From assembly GCA_958450365.1 (NCBI GenBank), contig CAUEEP010000741.1, forward strand, positions 3,775,001 to 3,839,000: 64,000 bases of DNA, given 5' to 3'. Source of the DNA: Mesorhabditis belari (taxonomy: Eukaryota; Nematoda; Chromadorea; Rhabditida; Rhabditidae). Below are positions 11,997-25,700 of the stretch, piece after piece (the first letter of the stretch is position 1; the number at the start of each line of letters is the position of its first letter). The notes under the pieces are model-generated. The model was not told the DNA's origin, searched no databases, and worked only from the letters and a program-made list of their open reading frames with translations. The position numbers were made by a program, and so were the translations under genes.

Positions 11997-12256
11997 GTCT
12001 AAGCCTAAGCCTAAGCCTGAGCCTGAGCCTGAGCCTAAGCCTGAGCGTGAGCCTAAGCCTGAGCCTAAGCCTGAGCCTGAGCCTGAGCCTAAGCCTGAGC
12101 GTGAGCCTAAGCCTGAGCCTGAGCCTAAGCCTGAGCCTGAGCCTAAGCCTGAGCCTGAGCCTAAGCCTGAGCCTGAGCCTGAGCCTGAGCCTAAGCCTGA
12201 GCCTAAGCCTGAGCCTGAGCCTAAGCCTGAGCGCTGAGCCTAAGCCTGAGCCTGAG
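11997..12256. repeat. Variant telomere-type array (TTAGGC/CTCAGGC)
   Basis: About 43 hexamers alternate TAAGCC with TGAGCC, plus rare GAGCGT variants. It is the second interstitial array of this kind in the window and more diverged than 4396-4534. The units are mixed throughout rather than in blocks. Confidence 0.9.
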
Positions 12257-12708
12257 TAAACAATTCCTTTCTGGCAAACTCATTTCTGAGTGTATGATCT
12301 AAATCCAAATCTCTTATATGCCAAAAAAAGAACGACTTTCAAGTATTTCAACGAAACAAAAATGTCAATCTTACCTTTTCTGGACTTTAATATCTTGCAG
12401 AAAGTGATGAGAAAGAAGATTGAGACTTTGTGAAATATTTATGTTTCTCTGATCTCTGTAATACCAGAAGAAAAAATAAAAAATACTTCTTCTTAGAATT
12501 CTACGGCTTCTTGTGCGTTTTGTTGCTGGTCCGGTTTCAAAATCGGTGAGATGTTGAACGTGTTGCCTATTGTGATCGTCTTTCTACTTCTTGAACTCAA
12601 AGCCCACCTCGGATGTCCCTTTTTCCCTGTTCATTCGATGTTTTATTCTGTAATTTTTATTGAATGTAGCCTCTTCTAAATGCCGTCCAAAGCCATCCAG
12701 TCCACTTT
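12257..12708. other. Gap with no supported gene
   Basis: I see only a 42-codon frame at 12551-12679 whose start resembles a signal peptide. No exon continuing it was found. Confidence 0.35.
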
Positions 12709-12718
12709 TAGTTCTTCC

Positions 12719-12753
<35 letters not shown>

Positions 12754-12808
12754 TTCTTCTTCTTCTTCTTCTTCTTCTCTCTTCTTCTTCTCTTCTTCTT
12801 CTTCTTCT

Positions 12809-12844
<36 letters not shown>

Positions 12845-12894
12845 CTCCTCTTCTTCTCTTCTTCTTCTTCTTCTCTTCTTTCCCTTACAAGCCA
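12709..12894. repeat. (TCT)n microsatellite
   Basis: Long runs of TCT are interrupted by TCC and CTC. This gives poly-Ser, poly-Leu or poly-Arg shadow frames, none of them credible genes. Confidence 0.95.
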
Positions 12895-13709
12895 TTCACT
12901 TCCCTTTCACTCTCCCCACTTACTCTCAAAAGACAAATAAACGTGAGGATTCCTCGCGGCGGTTTGCCATTGAAACTTCAAAGTTTCAAGTTCTTGTTGC
13001 AAGACTTCGCTTTGGATTTTTTTAAAATTCAAGACAACTTTACAGTGTAAACTGTTTTTTTGTGCTTTTTGTCAACAAATCCTTTCTTCTTGTTCTTCGG
13101 TGCACGCAATTCTCTGTTTATGTCGATTTTTCGACAAGTAAATTGAAATCTGAGTACACCAGAAAGGGAAAATCTCATTTTAAGCACAAAATCTCATTTT
13201 AAGCACAAAATTTCACTTTAAGCACAAAGCTCACGTCTAATTTAATCATTCTCAGTCTAATTCTTATTGAAATCCTTTACATTCTCAGCTCAAAACGCTG
13301 ATTTCACCTTTGAACTCTAACTCTAGTCAAGAGTAAAGTTTTAGTAGTTGGAAAACCGACATGAAAAGAAAAAGAAAGAAAAACCGACGTTCGTAAATCT
13401 TTTCGATTTAATGCCACTTGAAAAATCGAGTAAAAGTGAAAAATCGTGATTTTCGATCAGAAAAAAAATCCTCTCATCACTTTTTTTCTTGGAAAAACTT
13501 GTACAAAACTAAAAAAACTTGTACCAAACTTTATTCTCAACTTAAACTTTCGATTATGAGCCTAACAAATCATACAAATCATTTTTTATTCAAGCATACA
13601 ACTTTAGAATGGAATGATAATGGGTTTGCTTTCGTTTACGCTAAAAAAATGAAAACTTTAAAAATTTAGAAACCCGAAATTCGGAGGGAAAGAGAAAACA
13701 CCGTCGCTG
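12895..13709. other. Upstream region of the SXP/RAL-2 gene
   Basis: Non-coding as far as I can see. A triplicated phrase of about 17 bp (ATCTCATTTTAAGCACAA) occurs at 13170-13225. No promoter element could be assigned. Confidence 0.35.
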
Positions 13710-16700
13710 ATGAAGAAGCTTTTTTTGTTGGCCGCTTTGGGAGTGGTGGCGCCAAATGAGGTTTGTACGGGAATCGGCTCAGTCTTCTGTTCTTTTCTAG
13801 AAGTTTTCCTGCTCTTAGAACTGATTTCCAATCTGATAATCCAAGCCAAAACCAAGCCAAAACCAAGCAACCAAGCCAAAACCCAATCCAAAACCAAGTT
13901 CGTTTTCGGCTTGACTTTTGTCTAATTTCATTGACTTGGTTTGTTTAGCATTTAGGTACCGAAGGCTTAGTATTAGCCTTAAAATAGGCCTTCGGTACCG
14001 AAGGCTTAGTATTACCCTTAAGATAAGTTTGCTAGTTTAGTCAATCACTGACTGATTGACTGATAGATACCCCATACAAAGGATACCCATTAAAAGGATA
14101 CCCCATTAAAAGGATACCATTAAAAGGATACCATTAAAAGGATACCCATTAAAAGGATACCCATTAAAAGGATACCCCATTAAAAGGATACCCCATTAAA
14201 AGGATATCCAATAAAAGGATACCATTAAAAGGATACCCCATTAAATACCCCATTAAAAGAATATCCCATTAAAAGGATATCCCATTAAAAGGATACCCCA
14301 TGAAAAGGATATCCCATTAAAAGGATATCCATTAAAAGGATATCCATTAAAAGGATACCCATTAAAAGGATACCCCATTAAAAGAATACCCCATTAAAAG
14401 GATACCCATTAAAAGGATACCCATTAAAAGGATACCCCATTAAAAGGATACCCCATTAAAAGGATATCCCACGCACTGGCAACTGATTCAACCAGCTTGC
14501 CCAATAGCAGCTTTTACAGACTATTCCCCTTTACCTATTCAGTAGATTCTGCAATAAAATGATTGACAATAAACTTTTCATTGTTTCTTCTTCTTCTTCC
14601 TCTTTCCTCTCCTTCTTCCTCTCCCTCAGTGAATCCTTTCAGAACTCAACTGGCTTTGTCGACCTTAAAACTCAAAGTGGCGGCTCAAAATCGAAAGAAT
14701 GCGGCTTGCCCAACGAATTCTCAACTCTTCCTGATTATGCTCAAAAAGAATTGGAAGCTATTTGGTTTGGAAAAAGTTTATGATTACAATTTGATTTTTT
14801 TAGGAATGTTTACACAGAAGGAGCAGACTGTTCAGCTGAAAAACAAAAGACGAAAGAAATTCTGGAAATCGTGAAGCAATTTGGGGAAGAATTCGGACCA
14901 GAGAAGGACACAAAGGAGAAGGAAATTGATGAAGAAGTGGAGGAAAAGACGACAGAAAAGATAATAGAAAAGGAAGATGAAGAGACAACATCGACAAGTA
15001 CTGTGGTTGAAAAGGATGAATCGCAAGTGTTCACAACGACAGAAGAAACGAATGAAAAGACGACAGAGGGATCTGATTTTGATTTGACCTCAGAAACTTC
15101 TGAAGTGACGACGGAGGTGAGCACGGAGGCAAGCACGGAGGCAAGCACAGAGGCACAGACGGAGTCGACAACGACAGAAGCTGTGGATACAACAATAGAG
15201 AAACTGGGTTCGTTTAGTATAAGATTTGGTAATTTGTAAGAACTTTGGCGTTGAGAACTTTGGCGTTGAGAACTTTGGCGTTGAGAACTTTGGCGTTAGA
15301 ACTTTGGCGTTGAGAATGTTGGCGTTGAGAACTTTGGCGTTGAGAACGTTGACGTTGAGAACGTTGACGCTGGGAACGTAGGCGTTGAGAATGTTGGCGT
15401 TGAGAACGTTGGCATTTGTAAGGCAAAACGTTGGCTTATTGTAAGTCTCAGCATCTTGACTAGGCATTGAGAGAGACTGGTTGGGTCGGTTGTTTTCGAC
15501 TAGAGTGTTTTCCTTTCGCATAATCGCTTTCTAAAACTCTCTCCAAAGGGATCAAAGAGTTTAATTTGGCTTGCGGCTTGCGTGGCTTGCGGTTTGCGTG
15601 CTTGTCTCTAAAGTGAACAGGCGCTAGGCGGCAAGTTCGACCCCCGCTCGAGTTAGACTGCTCGAGTTTTACTCAAGACGAATACAGTCTATTTTTGAGT
15701 ACCGTAACGTTTAGGCGTAGGTTCATTGAATGGTGAGGCTAAATTAATCACGAAATAATTTTAGAAGATACAACGACAACACTCAAACCGATAAAGCAAA
15801 AGAATCCAAGCCTAAAGAAAAAACTTCGAGCTCCATCGTTGAGATTGGGACGAAAGAGATATCGACCAATTGCCGAGAATCAAGATGTTGATTATGATGC
15901 TGAAGATTTTCAAGGACACACTCCACAACCAACTCAAGGGTTTTTCTGTTCTTTCATTTCATTAGATTTTGAGTGTTTAGAAAAATCCCGAAAGCTTCGA
16001 ATGAGTACGATTACTTTGTGAGTGGATGAGAACAAGATTTTGTCACATCAATCATTGATCACTATTGATCACCATCGTTGATCACATCAATCATTGATCA
16101 CCATTGATCACATCAATCATTTATCAACCTTTAGGATCCACATCAAAAAGCCGAGTTCAAGCGTTATGAACATTGGAAAAAGCAGCAACAACAAGGCAAT
16201 TTTGCGAGAGATGATGACTATGATCAGAGGAAACCAAAGACGAAAACAGCGATCGGATCGAGGATCATTCATGCACATCCAAGTAAGTGAGATTGCTTTG
16301 AATAGATGTCGTAGCCGTTTACGAGCCGTTTACGAAATTCAGCCGTTAACGAATGATTCGTTAGCGGCTTTTTGATTACAAAAGATTTATGCAAAACGCA
16401 AATCAGCAAACTAATCACAAGTGAAATCAAATTTATAACATTTAACAGTCGAATATAATGAATCATTCGTTAACGGCTAGCCACTAGCGAATGATTCGTA
16501 AACGGCTAGCCGTTAACGAATCATTCGTTAACGTCTAGACGATTACGAATCGTTCTTAATCGTCTAGCCGCTAACGAATCATTCGTTAACGTCTAGAGGA
16601 TTACAAATGAAATTTTTTCGCTAGCCGTTTACAATTTGTAATCGCCTTCTGCGAACATGGCTCGTTTCAAATGAGTTTTTGATTTCAAACTATTTATGCA

Positions 16701-19700
16701 AAATGAAGGAAAATCGCGAAAAGCGGCGGAAAGCGGCCGAAATTCCTAATCGGCTAGCCGTTAACAAATCATTCGTTAGCGGCTGAATTTCGTAAACGGC
16801 TACGGCATACGGCTACGGCATACGGCTACGGCATACGGCTACGGCATACGGCTACGGCATACGGCTACGGCATACGGCTACGGCATACGGCTACGGCATA
16901 CGGCTACGGCTACGGCTACGGCTACGGCATGGGATCTAAAGTTCGAATATTGTTGGGCAGATTGAGCAGATTGTTGAGCGGATTGAAGATTGAGCTCTTG
17001 AACTTGAAGCTTGGAAGAATTTTGCAGACTAAACTTTACAGGCAAATTCAAAGACGATTACCATGACTACGACCAAGAGGAACACCATTTTGACCATTCA
17101 GAGGTACCTTTAATTAATCATTAATTAATTAATCAGTCAAAGAGCTAAAGGCTTAATATAGTTTTCAGGTACCCCCTGAGTTTTTAGTTTTAAGTCCCTT
17201 TCTCAAAGATGGTTCTGGGAGTTCAAAATACTATTCGATAGCAAATTCTCTTGCGCATTTTTTGAAGTATAAGCCATTGGGAATTGCTTATTGGATGGCG
17301 AGGAAATCTACAAAGAGTAAAGAGGGGGAGCACTCCTCCTAAAGTGTATACAGATGATCCAGGTCTACAGTTGAATATTCCGAGATGGGTATTGAAAACG
17401 TATATGACAAATAAAAGCGGTAAAACTAGAATTAAATGCGCATATTTTGCAAAAAAAAGTAATTAAAAATAGCAAATGGGAGTCAAGATTAGAGTGTGTT
17501 CCTTGCAGACAACGCGTTTTCTAAAAAGCGCGCGCCAAGGATAAGCTACCGTAACCCTATGCTTTGCATCAGCAAATTTTTCAAAATGCAAATGTACATT
17601 AAAATCTTGCGCTCTTTTTTTCTATTACTCTTCCCTTAACTCTGTTACTCTTTCCTTAACTCTATTACTCTTTCCTTGACTCTATTACTCTTTCCTTAAC
17701 TCTGTTACTCTTTCCTTAACTCTATTACTCTTCCCTTAACTCTATTACTCTTTCCTTAACTCTATTACTCTTCCCTTAACTCTATTACTCTTCCCTTAAC
17801 TCTGTTACTCTTCCCTTAACTCTATTACTCTTCCCTTAACTCTATTACTCTTTCCTTGACTCTATTACTCTTTCCTTAACTCTATTACTCTTTCCTTAAC
17901 TCTGTTACTCTTCCCTTAACTCTGTTACTCTTCCCTTAACTCTATTACTCAGTTTGGGGTGCGACCCGCTTTAACCTTATCATCGAGGATGATTTTGCTT
18001 CAGAATAGCCGAATTGCACAAAGAAGGTTAAAAAAGGGTTTCCCCAAAGCGCTTACAACATAACAAGAACGAGCAGCATCCAACACAAGATTAATACTCG
18101 TCGGTGGCGACACAAATGTTAGTAAGCTCTCGCTACAATGTTAAACCAGTTATCTAAACAGGATTTAAAACCTGAAGGGTAGCATAAAGTAAGTTGAGTT
18201 TATAATTTTACTGTTTATTAGTACAAAACCAAAATGCAACAATACCTATTACAAAGACAGCATGCGCATCAAAAGAAACAACCAAAAGTCCCCCAAGAGG
18301 GAAGGCAAAAGCAACCCGCCGACCAAAAAAACAATTTCGGGAAGGGAGAAAAGGGCGAAAAATGCGACGCGAATAATTGCAAAATAGCAACGCAAATAGG
18401 AAGGAAACGGACGCGACCACCCTCCTCCACGAGAAGGGCGGACCCACGCCCGAGTAATAATCACAATCTGACAAAAAGGGTTAAAAGACAAGGTTAAGAC
18501 AAACTAAAAAGAAAAATTTCAACAAACTTTCAAGGCAATCCTTTTTGATGAGACCATTTGCTCCCTCAACGGCGACCACCACGTCCACGACCACGAGGTG
18601 ATTCCATTCGGCTACCAATTCTCGACGACGAGGCAGCTGGCACATCGTCTTCAAACCATTCTTGATGTCGACGCTTGACCGGAGCTAGGCGATTTTCTTG
18701 ACGAGGCTTCCTTTGGTATTCCATGGCTTGCATCCATACGTCTTTCCATTGATTGTCCAAAACATAACATCCCCACAGCTCGAGATGAAAGTTGGATAGG
18801 CTCGTTTCTGAGGCTGTCCTCATGAGCAGGTAGATCCTGGTGTCGAAACGATGTGACGGTCCGTATTGTAGATCACGGACATCCATCAACTCGTGGCCAT
18901 GTTTGAGTGCTGGCTTCAAGATATTTTGGCGGTAGAGTCGCTCGTATTCTCCGGTTGAATCCGACGTGTGGAGCGATGGAAAGACGATGATTTTCACCGT
19001 GTTGCGCTTTTTTGTTGACTGCCTTCATTCCGTTGATCAGCCCTTCAAAGATCTTGTCGTTGGCGAGAATCTTCGTGGCTTCCGGTACTTGCATGTAGAC
19101 CTCTTGCAGTGGCGTCGTTGGAGAAATGGAAGCAGCGAGTCGTTTCAGATCCTCTTCAGGATTCATTGAGGCTTTTCGCATTTCACACTTCACCTTGCTC
19201 TTCAGCACATATGCCAGTTGAACGACGGTTTGGTCACCAAATAGGACCACTTGCGTGTCGGTCAACATCACAATTGCTGGATCCTTCGCTTTCAGCAAGG
19301 GAGCAGGAGATAGCGGCTTCCTTGCCTTGACATTCTCTCTGGTTCCGAAGAAGACTTCTTTTGCCCAATCGTCCAGATAGGCACAGTCTTGCAATCTCAA
19401 ATTTTCGTTTCCAGAGCTGTAGATTTCACATAAGTCGGCTTGAAGTTCCGGGAAGAGCTTGGCCAACCTTTGGAATGCAATCTTGAAGGACTTTGCGCTC
19501 ACGGGGAAGTGAGACTTCTCGGAGTTGGCAAATCCCTCATAGTCGTATCCGGCTCTCATTGCTTCGATATATCCAGCTAGCGTTCTCACACTTGTTGAGC
19601 CGAAAAAAGCGATCTCCTCTGGTACTTCGCTTCCGTTCGCCCAAATCTCGGAGATTTCTACGCGGCGTGGCAGTTTGAACTCCGGGTGAACAATCGAGTT

Positions 19701-22700
19701 GGACGAAATCATAGTCCATCCTTCACCGTCGTTGAGTTCGGTCCAGACCCTAAAAGAAAACATATTATCCACATGATAATTTAGTTTTTGAACTCTTTTA
19801 CTCCGTCTGACCGGTTCAATCATTTCTTGAGTTTTAATTGCGGTCCTTCTTTTGCTTTTAGCGTGAGGGATTACAATTTCAGTATCAGGCATTTCCTTGG
19901 GGACTTGCCGCAATCTTTCCAACTGCACATTCATTATAGGTCGGTTTGGATTGACAATATCACTTATCTCTGCTGAGGTGTTTCCCAATTTCAATAGACG
20001 GTAAGGTCCAGTGAACCTTTGGCTAAATTTTCCTGGTTGGGAAGGTTCAGTTAAGAGCACTCTCATGCCAGATTTCAATTCTCTAGGGTCAATGGTCACT
20101 TTTTCTCTATCAAAGTATTTTTTCATCTTCTCCGCCGCTTTTTCAAGATTTTCCCTGACATCCTCATATGCTACCTGTAAGCCTGAAAACAAAGCTAGTT
20201 TATAGTCATCACGATCGACCATACAAGGGTTCAACTTTGCGCGATCGACACCCTTGATCGGAATTACAGGATCACGACCTGTGGCCAGGAAACAAGGTGT
20301 TTCTTGTGTTGCCGAATGTACTGATGAATTATACGCAAAAAGGGCAAATGGTAGCATGTCGTCCCAGTCACAATTCCTGACAGAGTTTTTGGCTAGAATT
20401 GATTCTAAAGATTGGTTAAATCTTTCAATTGACCCGGTTTCCCTTTTTACGTAGCCTTTTCCCACAGTCCAAGTTATTCCCATTTCCTTACACACACTTT
20501 GAACGGTATCATTTAGAAATTCTTTGCCACGATCTGAAAGAATTTCACTCGGAATTATGCAGTTTTTGAGCAAGTATGACAAAAGCGCTTGAGCAACTAC
20601 TATCGAGCTTTTAGAGACCAGTGCTTCTGCAAATCCAAATTTCGTGAACAGGTCTAAAACCGTAAGAATGTACCGGTTTCCTCTCGTTGTCGGGTAATGC
20701 AAGTCGATCAGATCAACAGCGATGGTCTGTAAAGGTCTTTTTGCAATTCTAGGATGTAGAGGCGGGACTAGCGTTTGACGAGGATTGTGTATCAAGCAAT
20801 TGATACATTGTTTCTGCCAAAGCTTCAAATCTGCTAGCATAAAGGGCCAGTAAAATTCCTTGGAGAGTTTCTCCATGCATACTTTTGGACCGGCATGTCC
20901 TCCAAGAACACCTTTATGAATTGTTTCCCAAAGTTCTTTACGAGCTTTAAATGGCACCCATCTTCTAAGCGTTCCATCCCTAACAACATAAAATATCTTG
21001 TTTTCCGAGAACACAAAATCAGCCATTTTCATGGGGCTTTTGTTTCCTTCAAAGCAAATCGACTCGTCCCACTTTTGATTCTCCCAGAATCTCTTAAATT
21101 GTTCAAAAGCTGGGTCCATTTCCATACTCTTTTGCCATGAGTCTTTCGACTCTCGTGTCTCACCTACAAACATTTCATTTACAATTCTGTCGAGCCCATA
21201 CTTGCTTGTGTTGGCTTCTTCGGCTTGTTCCAATTCCGAAAGTACAAGCGGACCACGAGACAATGCATCGGCCACCTTGTTGGCCATTCCCTTTACATAC
21301 TCAATTTTTATATTTTCATCCTGAATTTCTAACGCCCATTTCATTGTTCTTTCTGCCAAGTTTGTTCGAGTTAACAACGAAACGAGTGCCTGATGATCGG
21401 TGCGAACGATCACAGTTAAACCATAAATGTATTGACGAAATTTTTCTAAGGCAACTTTGATTGCAAGCGCTTCAAGATCGGTAGGGTGATACTTTGTTTG
21501 GGCACTATTCAGCCTTCTACTCATGAAATGAATCGGATGCAATTGCTTTTTGTTATCTTCTTGACAAAGGACAGCACCTAAACCAGATTTCGAAGCATCA
21601 ACGTAAATAATAAATGGCTTTGTGCCGTTTCTGGCCGAATTTACATCTGGTTGAGCTAAAACTGGAGGTGAGCACAATTTTTTTTTTTTGAGCTGTCTGA
21701 AAGCTGACTCTTGGGCTTCAGTCCAATTCCAATGAACATTTGTCGAAGTCAATATATACAAAGGTCCAGCTATTTTCGCAAAGCCAAGTATAAATTTACG
21801 GTAGTAGGAGCACATTCCTAGAAAAGTACGTAGTTCTGAAACAGATCTCGGTGCATGACATGACATGATCTTTTCGATCTTGTCGGGATCGGTTTGAACT
21901 CCTTGGTCAGTGATCAGGTGACCCAAGAATTTTACTGATTTTTGTCCAATCATACATTTTGATGCCTTAAATCTTAGTCCTTCGGATCTCATCCGGCTCA
22001 GAACTTTCCGAAATGTTTCTAGGTGTTTCTCCCAAGTTTCTGTTGCGATAATCACGTCATCAATGTACACGAAGACCGTGTCTCCAAGTAGATCTTCTAA
22101 AACGCTATGCATTAGTCTTTGACAAGTGGCTGGAGCGTTACAGAGTCCAAATGGCATAACGGTGAATTCTAGTAATTCATTCAAGATAGCAAAAGCTGTC
22201 TTCTCAGCACTTTCTTTGGCAATTGGGATTTGCCAAAAGCCCGCAACCATATCAAAGGTGGAGAAGAATTTTTTGTTCGACAAGCTTTGTAGCGTCAAAT
22301 CCATATTTGGCAGTGGGAACGCATCCTGTTTCATCAGAATATTCAGTTTCCTATAATCAATACAGAGACGTATGGTTCCGTCTTTCTTTTTAACTAGCAC
22401 GACAGGTGAAGCCCACGGTGAACTAGATTTCTGTACAACTTTTTGATCCTTTAGCTTCTGTAACATTTGTTTGACTGTATCAATCATTGCGAGTGGTACT
22501 GGGCGAGCTTTCTGCTTTATTGGCAAGGCGTCCCCTGTATCAATAAAGTGTTGAACGTGCTTCGCCTGTCCCAACTCAAAATCCGATAGCGCAAACACAT
22601 CTGCAAATTCAGCGATGATCTCCTGTAACTCTGTATCTATAGGGCATTTGTTCTCAACTAGTTTGTGCCAAATACTTTCAATTCGCACTGAGTCGAAAAG

Positions 22701-25700
22701 CTGTTCAGCTGTGCACTGATTATTCTCCGTATTCAAATTCAACATTTCCGAGCATTGTTTGGTGGACTTTGTTCCTAGTTGTGATTCGACTGCCTCCCAT
22801 TCGATGACATTTTTCCCATCGATCATTTCAGCTAGAAGAGAGTCACGTTTACGCAACAAGAGGGGTTTTTCTTGTGCATTTCGAACTAGTAATTTGCCAT
22901 TGCCATTTTTGTCTAAAGCCACAACATATTCATGCTTGAGGAACGACACAAGGTGTACTCCTGAGTACTCTCCTCGGATAGGTATAATTCGGTTACTGCC
23001 CGGTAGTATGACTTCATTGCTTGTAAAGCTCACAGTTGTGTGCTTTGTTTCAATTGGTGACTTATCTGCGGCGATAGATTCTTCATCGACCCACAACGAG
23101 ACACGAATTCCTGCTTTATGTAGACCGTTCATACCTAGCAACACTGTGTCATCTTCCCGATCAAGAATATAAAAACCGATGGTTGCCGTCTGGCCGTCAT
23201 TGACTTTCACTGGCAGTTTGCAACGTCCGATTAATGGCATCAAATTTCTTGAGGCATCAAGAATGTGGAGTTCTTGAGCCGATTTTCTTTCAAGGGAAAT
23301 ATCGAAATTTTTCAAGGCCGCATGTGGATTCGAGTTAGCTTTTCTCAAAAATGCTTTAGATACTAGCGAGATATCTGCGCCTGTGTCAATCACTATAGTA
23401 GCATCCATAAAAGCAATTTGACCCCGAAGCTTCAATTGTTCTCCCGTAAATTCGCTTTGGTCACCTTTTATGGAGACCATTCTCAATTCATTAACAGTTA
23501 AAGAACGTGAAATACTAGAATTCGATTCACTTAATATTGGGTTATAAAATAGCTGATTTAAGCAAAATAAATGGGATTTAGGGGTCGAGTTCCCCTTCCT
23601 CAATAGTTGCCTGGGTCGATGACCACCGCAGCAAGCCGAAAATCCGTCGGCGACACACAAGCTTTTTGTGCAGCACTTAGCACAACGTTTCCATTCCTCA
23701 ACTGTCTCAAAACAGTCGGCAAGGTCTCCCAAAGACCGCTCTTGACAAGGTTTCCCAAAAACCTTTCTCCGTTCAGACTTCCCAAAAGCCTATCTTCTCC
23801 CAGGTTTCCCAAAAACCTCTCTTCTCTCAGGTTTCCCAAAAACCTATCTTCTCCCAGGTTTCCCAAAAACCTATCTTCTCCCAGGTTTCCCAAAAACCTC
23901 GACAAATCGTCAGTAAAACTTGGTCCAGCTGCAGTAGGATACCAAGTCGCTAAAGCCTCCCAAAGACTCAGCTGTAGAATTCGACTTACAGCCCCAATCG
24001 AGATGTTCCTGCTCGATACCGGCGAACCTACATGTGTACAAAAAATAAAGACAAAATTTTTGTTAGTGGGACATAATTTCACAAGATTCGCGCTCGAAGT
24101 CAGGGGGTTGGTTGTATTGAATACAAAAACACAACCGAGTATGGGCCTATTGGGGCTCACATGGCCATCGTGATTCTTTTCGGCCACCACACTCATCTCC
24201 TTGACCTCGGGACACTCGACACGGATCGACCAAACGACACCATTTGACTTGCACGAGTTATGAGTTCCTTTGTTCTGAGTAGGGGCCAAGAAATCCTCTG
24301 GGATTTGACCCAGTGTGACGGACGCCACCTCTCTTTGTTGCACAGCTTCCTTGCCTATAACAATCTGGCTAACGGTTTGGTTTTTGTGACAAAACCGTAT
24401 ACTATGTCCGGACTTTCCGCATTTAAAGCAATTGTTGTTTCGCAAGCTCCGCACGTTTACATTTCTACCGTTCGACACTTGTTGCGTTATTTCTCTAGGC
24501 TTCTGTCCGAAGTAATTCAAATTCTCCGTACCATTTTGCTGGTTGGAATCCGTAGAATTCTGAAACCATTCACTACTATTTAATCTATTCATTTGTTTTT
24601 GTGGCTGCATGTTCGCCTGATTGTTGCCGCGATTCGGCACAAAAAGAATTGAATCGGCGATTGAATCCTTGGTTTGGTTGAATGACTTGAATTTTGGGTG
24701 TCATGGAAAGCTTAGAATAGTATTGGCTACGGAGAAGACGATTTTTCAACTCAGTATACTAGTTGTTTTCTTGCATAGAACACTTACAAGAGTTTCAACT
24801 TTTTCTTCGACGGCTTCTTTCAGCTTTTCCACAAGATTCCCCAACACTTGTTTCGAAACACTTACATTCTCTAGGAGCCCCTCTTCGTGTCGACTCGCAG
24901 CATCAGTTATCTTGCCTGTCATCTTTTCAATTTACCCTGAAAATATAAAAATTAGCGTTGTAGACGGAAAGTAATCGAAAACAAAGCAATATAATCAACA
25001 TGGGTGTAAATTTGCGAATAACGATCGTGGGGAAAGTAATTTCGGAGTTTCATGCGCAAGAAATATGCCGATACTTTCAAGAATCAAAATTCTTCGACTC
25101 ATGAGGAAAATAATTGATTCAAATCACAAAAGAATTGTTCCTGGTCGGATTCATTGAACTAAACGAATGTTTGTTCAAAACGCCTCTGCAAGTCTTTCTA
25201 TTCGACTTATGATTCCAATGAGGTCAAAATTTACCCTTTCTCTCGGGTCATAAGAGTCGGATCAACCGTTTCTCCTAACAGATCCCTTTCAGCCTTTCTG
25301 TTCAGCTGGATCTTTCATTTTTCCTCTTAGTTCAACCACTGTCCTCCCAAAGGCTTGTGGATCGGTTCGGCCCCCAGTTTGGGGTGCGACCCGCTTTAAC
25401 CTTATCATCGAGGATGATTTTGCTTCAGAATAGCCGAATTGCACAAAGAAGGTTAAAAAAGGGTTTCCCCAAAGCGCTCACTATAACATAGCAAGAACGA
25501 GCAGCATCCAACACAAGATTAATACTCGTCGGTGGCGACACAAATGTTAGTAAGCTCTCGCTACAATGTTAAACCAGTTATCTAAACAGGATTTAAAACC
25601 TGAAGGGTAGCATAAAGTAAGTTGAGTTTATAATTTTACTGTTTATTAGTACAAAACCAAAATGCAACAATACCTATTACAAAGACAGCATGCGCATCAA

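Noticed and set aside
11993..12259. 88-codon Ser-Leu frame
   Set aside because: Translation of the telomere-like hexamer array.
12551..12679. 42-residue frame starting MLNVLPIVIVFLLLELK as a possible secreted peptide or first exon
   Set aside because: Signal-like but stops soon after, with no donor leading to a credible next exon before the microsatellite.
12584..13025. Poly-Arg, poly-Leu and poly-Ser frames
   Set aside because: Translation of the TCT microsatellite.
14072..14471. CRISPR-like array of 16-bp repeats
   Set aside because: Units are contiguous without spacers, and the locus is a eukaryotic intron. The same holds for the other arrays.
18208..18497. Frames of 80-88 codons in both strands
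   Set aside because: They fall in the LTR of the gypsy element and its copy at 25636-25859; no coding support.
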